DNA of 64,000 bases from JAEUWI01 sp942492815 (lineage in GTDB: Bacteria > Hydrogenedentota > Hydrogenedentia > Hydrogenedentales > JAEUWI01). The position numbers and the translations under genes were made by a program. The stretch lies in NCBI GenBank assembly GCA_942492815.1, contig OW818658.1:434001-498000 (forward strand), written 5' to 3'. Positions 1-9,314 of this stretch are shown here, in pieces. A model generated the notes under the pieces. The model had not been told where the DNA came from. It worked only from the letters and a program-made list of their open reading frames with translations, and ran no database searches. Each line of letters opens with the position of its first letter. Positions within the stretch are counted from its first letter, which is position 1.

Positions 1-372
1 ATATGAGTCGCGAATGAGCGAAGAAAAGAAAGCTAAACCACGAATGGACACGAATCAACACGAATAAGAAGAACCGGAGCTCCACTTGAATGCTAAATCA
101 TCCATAAACGCTCAAAGCAAAATGACGGGGCGAAACGGGCGTTCTTCATCCGTGAATATCCGTGAATATCCGTGTAATCCGTGGTAAGAAAATAAAGAAT
201 CTTTACCACGGATTACATGGATATGCACGGATGGAAATAGCGTACAAGCTGCGTGGAATGCCTTAGGGAATGCGACGCTGTCAGGGGCGATTCGATTTCT
301 TATTCGTGTAAATTCGTGTCCATTTGTGGTTAAAATCTTTGTTGGAATGGCGGCAGCGGAAGGCGTATTGCC
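1..372. repeat. Nested intergenic inverted repeats of CACGAA/CACGGA words
   Basis: No gene is visible here. The stretch holds two nested inverted repeats. The outer arms, about 35-70 and 297-333, are built from 'CACGAAT' words (left) and 'ATTCGTG' words (right). The inner arms, about 147-187 and 202-233, are built from 'ATCCGTG' and 'CACGGAT' words around a short AT-rich loop. The same vocabulary recurs at 5510-5785, 35690-35720 and 39790-39815. Function is unknown. The folded RNA could act as a terminator or stability element for neighbouring transcripts. Confidence 0.7.
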
Positions 373-1377
373 ATGGAGTCAACGATGTCATTGACGAGAC
401 CCACGCACGAACGAGGTCCGAAGGGCCTGTTGCGACTCGTCTGGCGCTGCATCCTCTTCGCGCTGCTGAACGCCGTTCTGGCCGTCGTTGTGCTGAAAAT
501 CCACGAGTCCACCCTGCACTATGCCCGATGGGAGACCGACTCCAATCTTCTAATCATGCCCCGGAGCGAGCACCGCGATGTTGTCATTCTCGGTACGTCC
601 CACGCCTACGTGTGCGCTCGATTTCAGGAGCACCAGGCGGCCACGGAGCGGGAGCTGGGCCGGACCGTGTTCAACATGGCCATCGCCCAGGGCGGCGGAA
701 TCACCCCAGCGCGCTTCTATCTGGAGACCTATTTTGATCAGGGCAATACAGCGGCCCACGTGGTCTACCTGCTCGATCCCTTTGTCTTTTTTACGGCCGG
801 GTCGAACGAGCAACACCGCTTTGTCTATATGGAGCCCTTCCGTTTTCACTTCCTGGCGAAGATGCTTCGCAACGGCTACAACTATCAGCAGATCGTCACG
901 TACATCCGGTCAAAGTTCAGAGGCCAGTGGCTGTTCCAGAAGCCCCAATTGCTGATCCACCACGTAAAGGGCTATCCCCCCGAGCTGGTCACGCCGGAAC
1001 GCATCACGAAACGCATGGGCACCTTGTATCCCGATGGCCTGCACGACGAAGTCTTCCAACGATACCAGGCGGAGTTCCTCAAGATCGTCGCCTTGTGCAA
1101 GGCGCGGGGCGCGCAGTTGAACGTCGCTGTCCCGCCCACCATGCTCGGCCCGGAAACCGGACACGCCGCCATGATGGCCTGGTTGGAGACGCTGGAGGCC
1201 AGCGGCGATATCACGCTGAGCGACTGGTCCAACGCTATAAAGTCCCCCGAGCGGTACTACAACTTGGACCACCTCAACCTCAGCGGCACCCAGGAATTCA
1301 TGGGCCAGTACCTACGGCCCATGCTGGACGCGGAAGACGAAAAAGTCAGCGGCGCGGATGGAGCGCGGTCACAATGA
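373..1377 (+). CDS. Membrane-anchored SGNH-hydrolase-like protein
   Basis: A 334-residue protein with one hydrophobic segment near residues 20-42, so probably an inner-membrane anchor with an extracytoplasmic domain. After the anchor comes a 'GTSHA' motif (about residue 73) and near the C-terminus 'NLDHLNL', which resemble the nucleophile-Ser block and the Asp-x-x-His block of SGNH/DltD-like acyl-transfer and esterase proteins. In those families the fold acts on O-acyl groups of cell-surface polysaccharides. Substrate cannot be inferred. The stop TGA overlaps the next ATG (ATGA), so the two genes are likely translationally coupled. Family assignment is by motif only; a pure hypothetical is the alternative. 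Confidence 0.6.
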   Translation: MESTMSLTRPTHERGPKGLLRLVWRCILFALLNAVLAVVVLKIHESTLHYARWETDSNLLIMPRSEHRDVVILGTSHAYVCARFQEHQAATERELGRTVFNMAIAQGGGITPARFYLETYFDQGNTAAHVVYLLDPFVFFTAGSNEQHRFVYMEPFRFHFLAKMLRNGYNYQQIVTYIRSKFRGQWLFQKPQLLIHHVKGYPPELVTPERITKRMGTLYPDGLHDEVFQRYQAEFLKIVALCKARGAQLNVAVPPTMLGPETGHAAMMAWLETLEASGDITLSDWSNAIKSPERYYNLDHLNLSGTQEFMGQYLRPMLDAEDEKVSGADGARSQ

Positions 1378-1706
1378 CGCCTGAACAATTCCGCAAGCGC
1401 GCCCTGGCCTTTCCGGAAGCCTCAGAGGAACCCCACTTCGAGAAGACCTCCTTTCGCGTGCGAAAGAAGATCTTCGCGACCATGTCGCCGGAAAAGGCGG
1501 AGGTGGTGTTGAAGTTGCCTCCCCTGGAGCAGACGGTTTTCTCGGATGCCAGCGACGGCGCCATTTACCCCGTGGCGAACAAATGGGGCCAACAGGGCTG
1601 GACCGTGGTGTTGCTGAAAAAGGTGAAGATGGGTCTGCTCCAGGATGCTCTGGTTTGTGCCTATCGATGCGTCGCGCCGAAGAAGCTGGGGGAGATGGTG
1701 GAGTGA
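1374..1706 (+). CDS. MmcQ/YjbR family DNA-binding-like protein
   Basis: A 110-residue protein. The open frame extends further upstream, but the ATG at 1374 overlaps the previous stop by four bases and begins the conserved family N-terminus ('MTPEQFRKRALAFPEASEEP'). Family features visible are the early 'FPEASEEPHF' block, a central 'FATMSPEKAEVVLKLP' strand pair and the C-terminal 'GWTVVLL' plus helix. MmcQ/YjbR (CyaY-like fold) proteins are small, widespread and of unclear function, often called DNA-binding. Probably co-transcribed with the SGNH-like gene; no functional link is evident. Confidence 0.85.
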   Translation: MTPEQFRKRALAFPEASEEPHFEKTSFRVRKKIFATMSPEKAEVVLKLPPLEQTVFSDASDGAIYPVANKWGQQGWTVVLLKKVKMGLLQDALVCAYRCVAPKKLGEMVE

Positions 1707-2010
1707 ACGGGAGGGGGCGCCGCCTGCTCGGGGCAAGGGAAACACAAGTTACGATGTGGACAGAAGCGTGACTTCAAAGGACTGACGTGCCACACGATCG
1801 CGAGGTACGAGCGTTCGTGTGCGGATGGCGCGGCATCCCAAGATCCTTGCAAGGACCGGAAGGAGCGATTTGTCGTATTAATCCCTCAGGCTTTATGCCG
1901 CACATTCAAGCACCCTGTGCGGTGTCCAGTGGTTCCGCGAATCACACACGAACGCTCGTACCTCGCGATCGTGTGGCACGTTCCAGGACGTCCGGTTGGC
2001 AGTGGAAGGT
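1707..2010. repeat. Intergenic element with perfect 37-bp inverted repeats
   Basis: This gap lies between two convergent genes. Arms at 1785-1821 and 1945-1981 are exact reverse complements over 37 bases, separated by 123 bases with no credible ORF. Related arms occur at 19761-19795 (35 bases, about three differences from 1945-1979). The word 'GTGCCACACGAT' also starts the 93-bp repeats at 17575 and 19868. Position between convergent stops suggests a bidirectional transcription-stop or REP-like role, but no strong T-tract follows the arms. A small non-autonomous mobile element is the alternative. Confidence 0.75.
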
Positions 2011-3693
2011 CTACGCTCGCGCAGCCCACCGCGCTGCTGTCAGCCTCAGCTTCTCCACCATGAGCCTGGCCCGGTCCCGACAGGCGCGATAGATCTCCAG
2101 CGTGGTCTTTGCCAGCAGTTTGGGATCGGCGCCGTCGAGGTTGTCGCGCTCGAAGCGGGCCATCAAGATCAGAGGGCGGCACGGCGGATTGACCTCGCTG
2201 AAGACCCGGCCCTCTTCGTCCAGCGCCATAAGTTGGGCCACGAGCGTCTTGGCTTCGTCGAAGCGGTCCCGCTTAAGGGCTTCGAGTAATCGTGTGGTGA
2301 CGGATTCGCCACGGGTGGAGATGGCGGCAAGCTCTTCGAAATGCTTCGCGGCATCCTCCGCCCAGGCCGACACGGTTCCGGAATCCGGCCCGGCATAGTG
2401 GCGGAGCATCTGGTCGAGGCTTTCCACTTCGCCTTCGGGCGTGCCCGTCCGCGAAAGGTGGGCGACCCACATGGCGCGGTAGGCGATGCGCATGAAATCC
2501 CGCTCGTCCATGGCGCGCTGAATCACCGGATAGTATTCCAAATAACCGTCAGGTGCGAAGCGCGTGATGTAGAGATCGACATTGTCCAGTGCGCCATCGT
2601 CGGCCACGGGGGGGAGGGCAGTCTCTTGCCCGTGATGGCGCGCATAGTCGATGGCGGCGAGCACCTGATTCGCCTTGATCAGTTCGCGCTCATCCTTGCC
2701 CGAAGGTACGTAGTCCGAGCGCCCCAGGTTGGTGCGGCGCGCTTCGATGGCGCAATGACCCGCGCCATAGGGGCCGGTTTCGCGGTAATGCACATTGCCC
2801 ACGGAGACCAGGGTAATGGGACAGCCCACCGACGCGGCGATGTGCATCGTGCCCGTATCGTTGGTCACCAGAATCGTGGCGCGCTTGAGCAGGGCGGCCA
2901 CCTGCGCCACGGAAGTCTTGCCGAAGAGGTGGGTGGCCAGGCCGGGTGCGAACGACTCGAAGCGATCGCCCAGGGGTTGCTCGGACTGCACGCCGAGAAG
3001 GAACACCTTTGCCTGATGCCGCTCCACGAGGAGGCGCCCGAGGGCGGCGAAGTTCTCGATGGCCCAGCGCTTGCCCTCTTCGCTCGCCCCGAGCTGGAAA
3101 CAGGCCACGTAGTCGCCGTCGTTCACGCCGTGCTCCGCGAGGAGCGCCTCGGCGAAGCGGTGGTCGTCGTCGTGAAGATCAAAGTGAAGTTCGCGCGAGG
3201 GGGGCGCATCTTCCACGATGTTGCGCGTGATATCGCAGAGATTCAGGTCGTTGTACTCGCGACTGAATACGCTGGTGAAGAAATAGGTCGTCCAACGGCC
3301 CCGCAGGATAAACTGCCAGTCGTCACCCAGGTGCGCGCCGTAGACTTCGGGGATCTCCGCGATCTTGATCAGCATGGCGGAACTGACGCTGTGGGTCACA
3401 TTGTAGGCGATGTCAAAACGGCCCGCCCGGATGTCCTGAATGCGTTTGTCCGTGAGCTGGTAGGCCTCCAGCAACTTGTTCGAATCATCCGCGATGAGCC
3501 GGCGGTATAGCTCGTCTTCGTCGTAGATCATCACGTCGTTGATGTCGTGATTGCGATCCGCAATTGCCCGGCTCATCTGGCGCACCAGCAGCGTGATGTG
3601 GGCCTCGGGATGCTTGCGGCGCACCATGTGAATCAACGGCGTCGTCTGGAGCACATCGCCCAGTCGTGTGGTCTGCACAATCAGGATCCGCAT
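2011..3693 (-). CDS. Glycosyltransferase family 9 (heptosyltransferase-like) protein
   Basis: A 560-residue protein. The ATG at 3693 is chosen because it overlaps the upstream gene's stop (TGATG) and starts directly with the GT9 N-terminus 'MRILIVQTTRLGDVLQTTPL'. The second Rossmann half has 'FQLGASEEGKRW' and 'VTNDTGTMHIAASVG', the donor-binding block of ADP-heptose:LPS transferases. About 170 C-terminal residues beyond the GT9 core are unassigned and helical in character. It is the last gene of a glycosylation cluster that begins behind fliW-csrA. It probably adds a sugar to lipopolysaccharide, another surface glycan or flagellin; acceptor unknown. Confidence 0.85.
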   Translation of the reverse strand: MRILIVQTTRLGDVLQTTPLIHMVRRKHPEAHITLLVRQMSRAIADRNHDINDVMIYDEDELYRRLIADDSNKLLEAYQLTDKRIQDIRAGRFDIAYNVTHSVSSAMLIKIAEIPEVYGAHLGDDWQFILRGRWTTYFFTSVFSREYNDLNLCDITRNIVEDAPPSRELHFDLHDDDHRFAEALLAEHGVNDGDYVACFQLGASEEGKRWAIENFAALGRLLVERHQAKVFLLGVQSEQPLGDRFESFAPGLATHLFGKTSVAQVAALLKRATILVTNDTGTMHIAASVGCPITLVSVGNVHYRETGPYGAGHCAIEARRTNLGRSDYVPSGKDERELIKANQVLAAIDYARHHGQETALPPVADDGALDNVDLYITRFAPDGYLEYYPVIQRAMDERDFMRIAYRAMWVAHLSRTGTPEGEVESLDQMLRHYAGPDSGTVSAWAEDAAKHFEELAAISTRGESVTTRLLEALKRDRFDEAKTLVAQLMALDEEGRVFSEVNPPCRPLILMARFERDNLDGADPKLLAKTTLEIYRACRDRARLMVEKLRLTAARWAARA

Positions 3694-5483
3694 CAGCGCA
3701 CCAGCTTCAGGACCGCGTCGGCGTCCTGCTTCACTTGCCGCATATAGGCGATGACCTGCTCGGGATAGAGGTGGCCCTGGCCTTTTTTCAGCGAGAGCTG
3801 CGTGAGGGTGTCGTAGGCGAAAGGCGTTTCTTCCGGGAAGTGCTCCAGCCACTGGCGCAGCGCGTCGGACTGGTCCAACCGCTCCTTGATTTCGCCAATC
3901 GTGTGGCGCGCCCGGATGCCCCGCTCCAGCATGGCGGCACCGTGGACCCGGTGGATGTGGCGGAGCATGGTTGACGCGCGGTGCTCGTAGGTGTGCTCCG
4001 ACAGAACACGCCGTTGGGCGGCTTCCGCGATGGTCTTGCGCGCTTCGGGGCGTGCCAGGAAGTAGTCGATACGCTCCCGTAGTTCTTTCAGGTTGCGGTA
4101 GACCGGCAATTCCGTGTCGAAGTCAAAGAGCGTTTCCAGGCCGATGCAGGGATCGCAGAGCTGGAAGCCCCCGGTGGCCGCGATCTCGAAGACCCGGGGA
4201 TTGATCGCGTCGCAATCGGGATCCACGCCCGGTTTGCTGCTGCTCGAGTGGAGGTTCAGGTTGATGGTGCTCGCCGCCACAATCTTCATGAAGGTCTCGG
4301 AGTCGAAGCGGCTTTCGCCATCCACGAGGCGCTGGGCCACATAGCGGTCCGTCCAGTTCACGCCCCAGATCTTGAAATTATAGTCGCTCAGGCCCTTAAA
4401 CAGCTCCACGCGGTTGTAATAGCCCGCGCCCGCAAAACTCAGGTCACAGCCATAGTGCTTGCGGTCCTCATCGCTCAGCGTTACCGCGCGGTGCAACGCG
4501 GGATCGCAGGCCGTCTGCACATAGGCGTGATGGCGGCAGCCCACTTCGTCGAGCTTCGTCTCAAATTCGCCCGGCTGAATGTGGAAAAAGAAATCGTAGT
4601 AGCGGGCGATGTCCCGCCAGTAGGGCAGGTGCCGCCAGTTCTCCACATACCAGAATGCGGTCACGATTCCGTTCTTCCGGAGCCGCTCGGCGAAGTTCGG
4701 GGCCACGGGCGCCTGGGCAAGCACGATACAGATTTCCGGATTGAACTCCGCCACCTGGGCATAGGTCCATTCCGAGAGAAAATTGGTGTACATCCCCGTA
4801 AGCTGCCCCTGGGGCGTGGCGCCGGTCACCGTGGCCTGAAGCTTCTCATACAGGGGCCAGGCGGACTCGTGATCGATCAGGCGTACGTGGTGGCCCAGCC
4901 CTTCGAAGGCCCGGGCGAGATAGCCCGCGATGGGTAGAGACCCGCCGTACATGGGGCCGACCACGGCAATGTTCAGGTGCTTGTCCGCGAGCGCCCCGGC
5001 GTAGAGATCGCCCAGCGCCGCGTCGACTTCTTCGCGGTGGAGTTGGGCCGTGGGCGGATGAATCAGCACGTGGGGCTTCCGCGTCACGAAGTCCGCGAGC
5101 GCCGTTGGAAAATCTGAATCCGGGAGAGGGCCTGCGCCGATAAGGCAGGTCGCCTCCGAGAGGGGGCCCGCCACGGCAAGCTTCACGATATCCAATTCGG
5201 GCTCGATAACGATGACTTCGTGGCCCCGGGCGAGGAGCTCCAGCACGTGGTAGCCCAGGCCGCAACCGAGCACGAGCACGGGGCACTCGTCTTCCAGCTT
5301 GGCCGATTCCACCAGGCGCCGCGCTTCCTCTTCGGGATTGTAGCGGCTGTGCATCTGGATGCTGCCCGCCCGCAAGGTGGGCGAGCCGGTGCGCCCGGTC
5401 TCCACCACGCGATCGGGCGTGACCGCGTGATCGGCCAAGGCCGTGCGCCATGCTTCGGGCGATCTGAGATAGGGTTCAGTCAT
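3693..5483 (-). CDS. Two-domain protein: Rossmann/Maf-like N-terminus plus CgeB-type glycosyltransferase
   Basis: A 596-residue protein starting at the ATG at 5483; the frame is open to 5546, but the upstream part runs into a CACGAA repeat. Around residue 70 lies 'VLVLGCGLGYHVLELL', a nucleotide- or SAM-type Rossmann loop with an acidic strand-2 end ('VIVIEPE'), as in the N-terminal region of motility-associated factor proteins. The C-terminal half ('LSFAGAGYYNR', 'RVFEIAATGGFQLCD') matches the CgeB-like glycosyltransferase domain (Glyco_trans_1_2). Stop overlaps the start of the GT9 gene. Together with fliW-csrA nearby, flagellin or S-layer glycosylation is plausible but unproven. Confidence 0.75.
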   Translation of the reverse strand: MTEPYLRSPEAWRTALADHAVTPDRVVETGRTGSPTLRAGSIQMHSRYNPEEEARRLVESAKLEDECPVLVLGCGLGYHVLELLARGHEVIVIEPELDIVKLAVAGPLSEATCLIGAGPLPDSDFPTALADFVTRKPHVLIHPPTAQLHREEVDAALGDLYAGALADKHLNIAVVGPMYGGSLPIAGYLARAFEGLGHHVRLIDHESAWPLYEKLQATVTGATPQGQLTGMYTNFLSEWTYAQVAEFNPEICIVLAQAPVAPNFAERLRKNGIVTAFWYVENWRHLPYWRDIARYYDFFFHIQPGEFETKLDEVGCRHHAYVQTACDPALHRAVTLSDEDRKHYGCDLSFAGAGYYNRVELFKGLSDYNFKIWGVNWTDRYVAQRLVDGESRFDSETFMKIVAASTINLNLHSSSSKPGVDPDCDAINPRVFEIAATGGFQLCDPCIGLETLFDFDTELPVYRNLKELRERIDYFLARPEARKTIAEAAQRRVLSEHTYEHRASTMLRHIHRVHGAAMLERGIRARHTIGEIKERLDQSDALRQWLEHFPEETPFAYDTLTQLSLKKGQGHLYPEQVIAYMRQVKQDADAVLKLVR

Positions 5484-6000
5484 GGGGTCTACGAAGTTGA
5501 AGAAAAGAGTTTTACCACGAAGAGCACGAAGTTCACGAAGGGACAAGGAAGAAGTAAAACGGTAACACTTTAGTCGTCTGAATCATCAATAGAATGATTT
5601 AACCACGGAGACCTGGAGAAAAAAGAATGCAGATGCACGCGTGCCGAGTGATAGTACGGTTACTTTCGATAGACTCTCTCAAATTCTTCTCACGTATGGG
5701 TCTTCTCCGTGCCTCCGTGTGCTCCGTGGTCGATTCTTTTCTGTTGACCACGGAAGGTCACGGAATTTCACGGAAAAGAAGAATAAATAAACGCCATCAA
5801 CCTGCTTTGGCTTCACATCCGATTTCGCAAGCCCGCAGCCTGACATCCAGAAAATAAAGCAGAAGATCTATTCAAAGAACCCAATAAGCGCAGGAGTGAA
5901 CCTATTATCGTTCTATTTGAGTTCTTTGAGGTTAAATCCCATTTCACATTGCCTCGAACCACGTTAAGTGGCCCACTTATTCGTGTTTACTCGTATCCAT
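5484..6000. repeat. Gene-free gap filled with CACGGA/CACGAA word repeats
   Basis: About 515 bases without a credible gene. Repeat words: 'ACCACGAAGAGCACGAAG' near 5513-5540, 'ACCACGGAG' near 5602, 'CTCCGTGCCTCCGTG' and 'CTCCGTGGTC' near 5706-5733, 'ACCACGGAAGGTCACGGAA' near 5749-5770, and 'TTCGTGTTTACTCG' near 5975-5995. Plus-sense and complementary words alternate, so the region can fold into large hairpins like those at 1-372. It splits the glycosyltransferase run into 6001-9312 and 2011-5483, so the downstream pair may need its own promoter; I could not identify one convincingly. Confidence 0.65.
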
Positions 6001-9000
6001 TCATGGTTCGTTCTCTTTCCGCATCGCCATCGCGTCCGCCAGCAATTTCGCGCCCGCGTGGTTCGGTTCAAAGAGCTGCACCAACTCCACCAGTTCCCGC
6101 GCACCGTCGAAATCGTTCAGTTCACACAGGACCCGCGCATGGGTCACTTTCAGGTCGAGATTGCCGGGATAAAACTCCAGGTAGGCTGTCATCGTGGGCA
6201 GCGCATCTTCCAGGCGATTCACCCGCTTGGCCACGTCTACAAAGGATTCCAGCAATGCGCGGTTGGCAAAGTTCGCGTCGAGCGCCCGTTGCATCCGCGG
6301 GAACGCAGCCTCGTGATTGCCGGCCTGGTACTCGATCAGACCCAAGGCGCCGTCCGCACGATCAAAATCGGGTTGATGCGACAAGGCGTGTTCCAGCAGG
6401 GGGCGGGCCTCGGCCGCTTTATTCATGGCCAGCAGCAGAATCCCGAACTCGCCCTCAAGCGTGGGGGAGAGGTTCGTCTCCAGCAGCTTCCGGTAAGTTT
6501 CGGCGGCCTTCTCCAGAAGGCCCAACCGGGCCATGCCCTTCGCCACGATGCTGTAACGCTCCACATCGCTCACACCCGCAGCATCCAGGGCATGGGCCAC
6601 CGCCGCCTCGTACTCGCCGGATTCCAGGGCTTTGCGCGCAAATTCCAGCCGGTCGATGCCCGGCTTGCAGGCGATCCCGAGCCACTGATAGGTCAGGAAT
6701 TCGCCATAGGCTTCGTCATCCACCGCCTCCATCGTGACGAGCCCCAGCGTGATGGAGCCATCTTCGTTCTTCGGAAGAAAGGAGGGCGGCCGCTGGTTCA
6801 GCGGAATAATCTCCACCGCCTCCATGCCACCGTTTTCAATCATCGTGCGAAGGCCGCTGCGCGTGAAGAAGCGCAGGTGCGTCGCGTCCATGATGCCCTG
6901 CTCGTAATAGGTCCACGCGCCGTTGGAAAGCATATGGATGACTTCGTGAAAGCGAATATTGGGAACGGAAATCACGATGACGCCCCGGGGCGCCAGGACG
7001 CGGCTCAGCTTCGCCATCACCGCCGAGGGATCGACCAGATGCTCCAGCACGTCGGCGCAGACGATGCAGTCGAAATAGTCATCGTCCCAGGGCAGCGCCA
7101 TTTCCTCGATGTTGCCGTGGAGCACGCGATCCAGCACCGTCCGGGCCCGCTGGTAGGCTTCTTCGATGAACTCTATCCCGCAGACTTCCTCGACGTTGCG
7201 CTCTTCCTTGAGCACGCGGCCCAGAGCGCCCGCGCCGCAGCCCACATCCAGTACGCGCTTCGCGGCCAGGGGGATGGCGGGCAGCAGTTCCCGCCGGGGA
7301 TGTTCGTAGTAGGCTTCAGCGGTTTTCGGATCGTGGTGCAGCAGCGGCTTCGGTCGCGAAGCGGCAATCTGGCGCGCTTCGGCGAGTAGGGTCTCCACGC
7401 GCCGTTCGTAGCTGTGGTATTTCAGCGCCGTGGCCTGGCCCGCCGCGGCAATCTGCTCCCGCGCCGCGTCATCGGCGAGATACTTCCGTATCAGCGCCAG
7501 GGCCTCATCCACGGTCCTGTAGATGACAAGTTCCTTGCCATCCGTGAACAAGTCCTCCAACCCGATGGCGGGGTCGGTGATCAGGAGCGCGCCGGAGGCC
7601 ATGGCCTCGAAGACCCGCATGTTCACGTCCTCGTTGAGGCACATGTTTACCACAATCTTCGCGCTTGCGTAGTGCTCCGCCATTTCGTGGGGCCACGCGT
7701 GGCCGATGAAGTGGTTGGGAAAGGCCGCACGCACCGCTTCGATGAAGTGCTGGCGCTTCTCGCCGCTCGCACTTGTCAGGCTGCCAACAAAGGCGATGTC
7801 CAGATCGCGCGGGCGGGGGGACACATCGTGCAGCGCCGGCGAACAGCCCAGGGGAAGCCAGGCCACCCGCGGAATACCGGCCGCGCGGAATTCTTCGATC
7901 TGGGCCTTCTGCGCGAGGTACACCAGGTCGAAGTGGCGCGCGATTTCAATACGGTGCACTGTGGAGATGTGGGTGTCGATGAACCAGGCCACCTTCACGG
8001 CATCGAGGTCGCGATACGCCGGCGACAGCATCGGCTGGCCGGAATCCACCCAGACGAGGAGTTCCGGCGAGAACCCGGCCGGCAGGGCCCGCATCAATTC
8101 CGGCAGCGTAGGATCGGGAGACGTTTCCACATCGTGCCGCGCATAATCGGGTACGGGCGGGTCAAAGCCCCAACCGAGCACCACGCTGTCCGGCACCTGA
8201 ACGCCCGCCGTCACCACCGTATTCGATTTCCGGAGCGCATCGCGCACATACCGTCCCGTCGTGTGCGGGGTGGACGCAAAGGTCACCAGCGTCGAAAGGC
8301 CCTGTCGCGCCGTGGCGCTCCGGCCGGCGCGCCGCGCAGTTGCGTTGCGATCGGCGGCCTCAAAAATGGCCTCGCGCCAGCGATCACGGAAGGCCTCCAA
8401 CGGAAAGGTCCGGGCGATGCACTCGCGGCCCCGCGCGCCGATTTCCTTCGCCAGATCCCGGTCCGCCAGCAGGGCCTCGATGCGACTGCGAAGCTCCGCG
8501 CTGTCGTATGAGGTGAAGCCGTCCACGCCATTCGTAATGGGGGAGGTCGGGTTGGCCAGGGACACCACCGGCATCCCGCAGGCCATGGCTTCCAGCATGG
8601 CGAGGTTGTAGCCGTCTTCATAGGCCTCGCGCGATACATGGAGGAGGCAGCGGTTGCTTCGGTAGATATGGAGCAGGTTCTCGAAAGAGCTGCTCGGCTC
8701 GCTGCCGGGGATCAGGGGGTTCATTCCCACGACGCGGTTGGCCAGGCCCGCGCAGCAGGCCTCCTGAAAGTCCACGTCGAACATGAGATCGCGCTGGCGC
8801 ATGGTGTTGCCCACGCGGATCGCGCAGGGCGTCTCGCCCGTGTAACCGCCCCAGGCCTCCACATCGAAGCCGGGCGGGATCACCCGACCGGGCAGGCCGT
8901 AGTCCGCCCGCTTGGATTCTGAAATGTAGATAAACTCGAAGCGCTCCGCCAGCGTGTCCACCACTTCGGCATAGGCCGCCTGGGCCGCTTCGCCGCCGGT

Positions 9001-9312
9001 GATGGTGGTCTTGAGGAAGGTGCGGCGGTTGTGGCAGATCAAGAGCCGGGCGGCTTCGGCCCGGGCCACGTCCATGGCGTTGCTCTCGTTCTGCGCAATG
9101 ACCACATCGTAATAGCCCGACTCCAGCCGCTCGCGCCACGCCGCCTCCCGGATAAAGGTGAGGTTCGTGGGGGCCGGGCGAAACTGGGCGTGCCAGGCGC
9201 GGGCCAGAGGGCCGTGTTCATAGACGCCCACGTCTATGGGCAGGCCCGTCTCCGCCATCAGGCAGAGATAGGGTTCGTGAAAATTAAAGGTCAGGATGCG
9301 CGGCGTGGCCAT
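6001..9312 (-). CDS. Giant multidomain glycosyltransferase-glycosyltransferase-methyltransferase-TPR protein
   Basis: An 1103-residue protein. Residues 1-330 form a GT4-like transferase with the donor-site block 'EDGYNLAMLEAMACGMPVVS' near 235-255. Residues about 345-650 form a CgeB-type transferase ('DLDIAFVGSLTS', 'RVFEAMASGALLITDPAIGL'). Residues about 670-880 are a class I methyltransferase ('VLDVGCGAGALGRVL' near 689, then 'DCIVCADVLEHLVDP'). From about 890 to the end are TPR-like helical repeats. Such fusions couple glycan assembly and O- or N-methylation on one scaffold. Two bases separate it from the upstream 208-residue gene, so it belongs to the fliW-csrA transcription unit. Confidence 0.8.
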   Translation of the reverse strand: MATPRILTFNFHEPYLCLMAETGLPIDVGVYEHGPLARAWHAQFRPAPTNLTFIREAAWRERLESGYYDVVIAQNESNAMDVARAEAARLLICHNRRTFLKTTITGGEAAQAAYAEVVDTLAERFEFIYISESKRADYGLPGRVIPPGFDVEAWGGYTGETPCAIRVGNTMRQRDLMFDVDFQEACCAGLANRVVGMNPLIPGSEPSSSFENLLHIYRSNRCLLHVSREAYEDGYNLAMLEAMACGMPVVSLANPTSPITNGVDGFTSYDSAELRSRIEALLADRDLAKEIGARGRECIARTFPLEAFRDRWREAIFEAADRNATARRAGRSATARQGLSTLVTFASTPHTTGRYVRDALRKSNTVVTAGVQVPDSVVLGWGFDPPVPDYARHDVETSPDPTLPELMRALPAGFSPELLVWVDSGQPMLSPAYRDLDAVKVAWFIDTHISTVHRIEIARHFDLVYLAQKAQIEEFRAAGIPRVAWLPLGCSPALHDVSPRPRDLDIAFVGSLTSASGEKRQHFIEAVRAAFPNHFIGHAWPHEMAEHYASAKIVVNMCLNEDVNMRVFEAMASGALLITDPAIGLEDLFTDGKELVIYRTVDEALALIRKYLADDAAREQIAAAGQATALKYHSYERRVETLLAEARQIAASRPKPLLHHDPKTAEAYYEHPRRELLPAIPLAAKRVLDVGCGAGALGRVLKEERNVEEVCGIEFIEEAYQRARTVLDRVLHGNIEEMALPWDDDYFDCIVCADVLEHLVDPSAVMAKLSRVLAPRGVIVISVPNIRFHEVIHMLSNGAWTYYEQGIMDATHLRFFTRSGLRTMIENGGMEAVEIIPLNQRPPSFLPKNEDGSITLGLVTMEAVDDEAYGEFLTYQWLGIACKPGIDRLEFARKALESGEYEAAVAHALDAAGVSDVERYSIVAKGMARLGLLEKAAETYRKLLETNLSPTLEGEFGILLLAMNKAAEARPLLEHALSHQPDFDRADGALGLIEYQAGNHEAAFPRMQRALDANFANRALLESFVDVAKRVNRLEDALPTMTAYLEFYPGNLDLKVTHARVLCELNDFDGARELVELVQLFEPNHAGAKLLADAMAMRKENEP

Positions 9313-9314
9313 TG

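Noticed and set aside
1..372. Possible CRISPR array in the 5' gap
   Set aside because: The repeated words are 7-9 bases, in both orientations, without uniform spacers.
927..1373. N-terminal extension of the MmcQ/YjbR ORF
   Set aside because: It overlaps the SGNH-like gene in another frame and is Arg/Pro/Gly-rich. The ATG at 1374 has the family N-terminus and an ATGA overlap.
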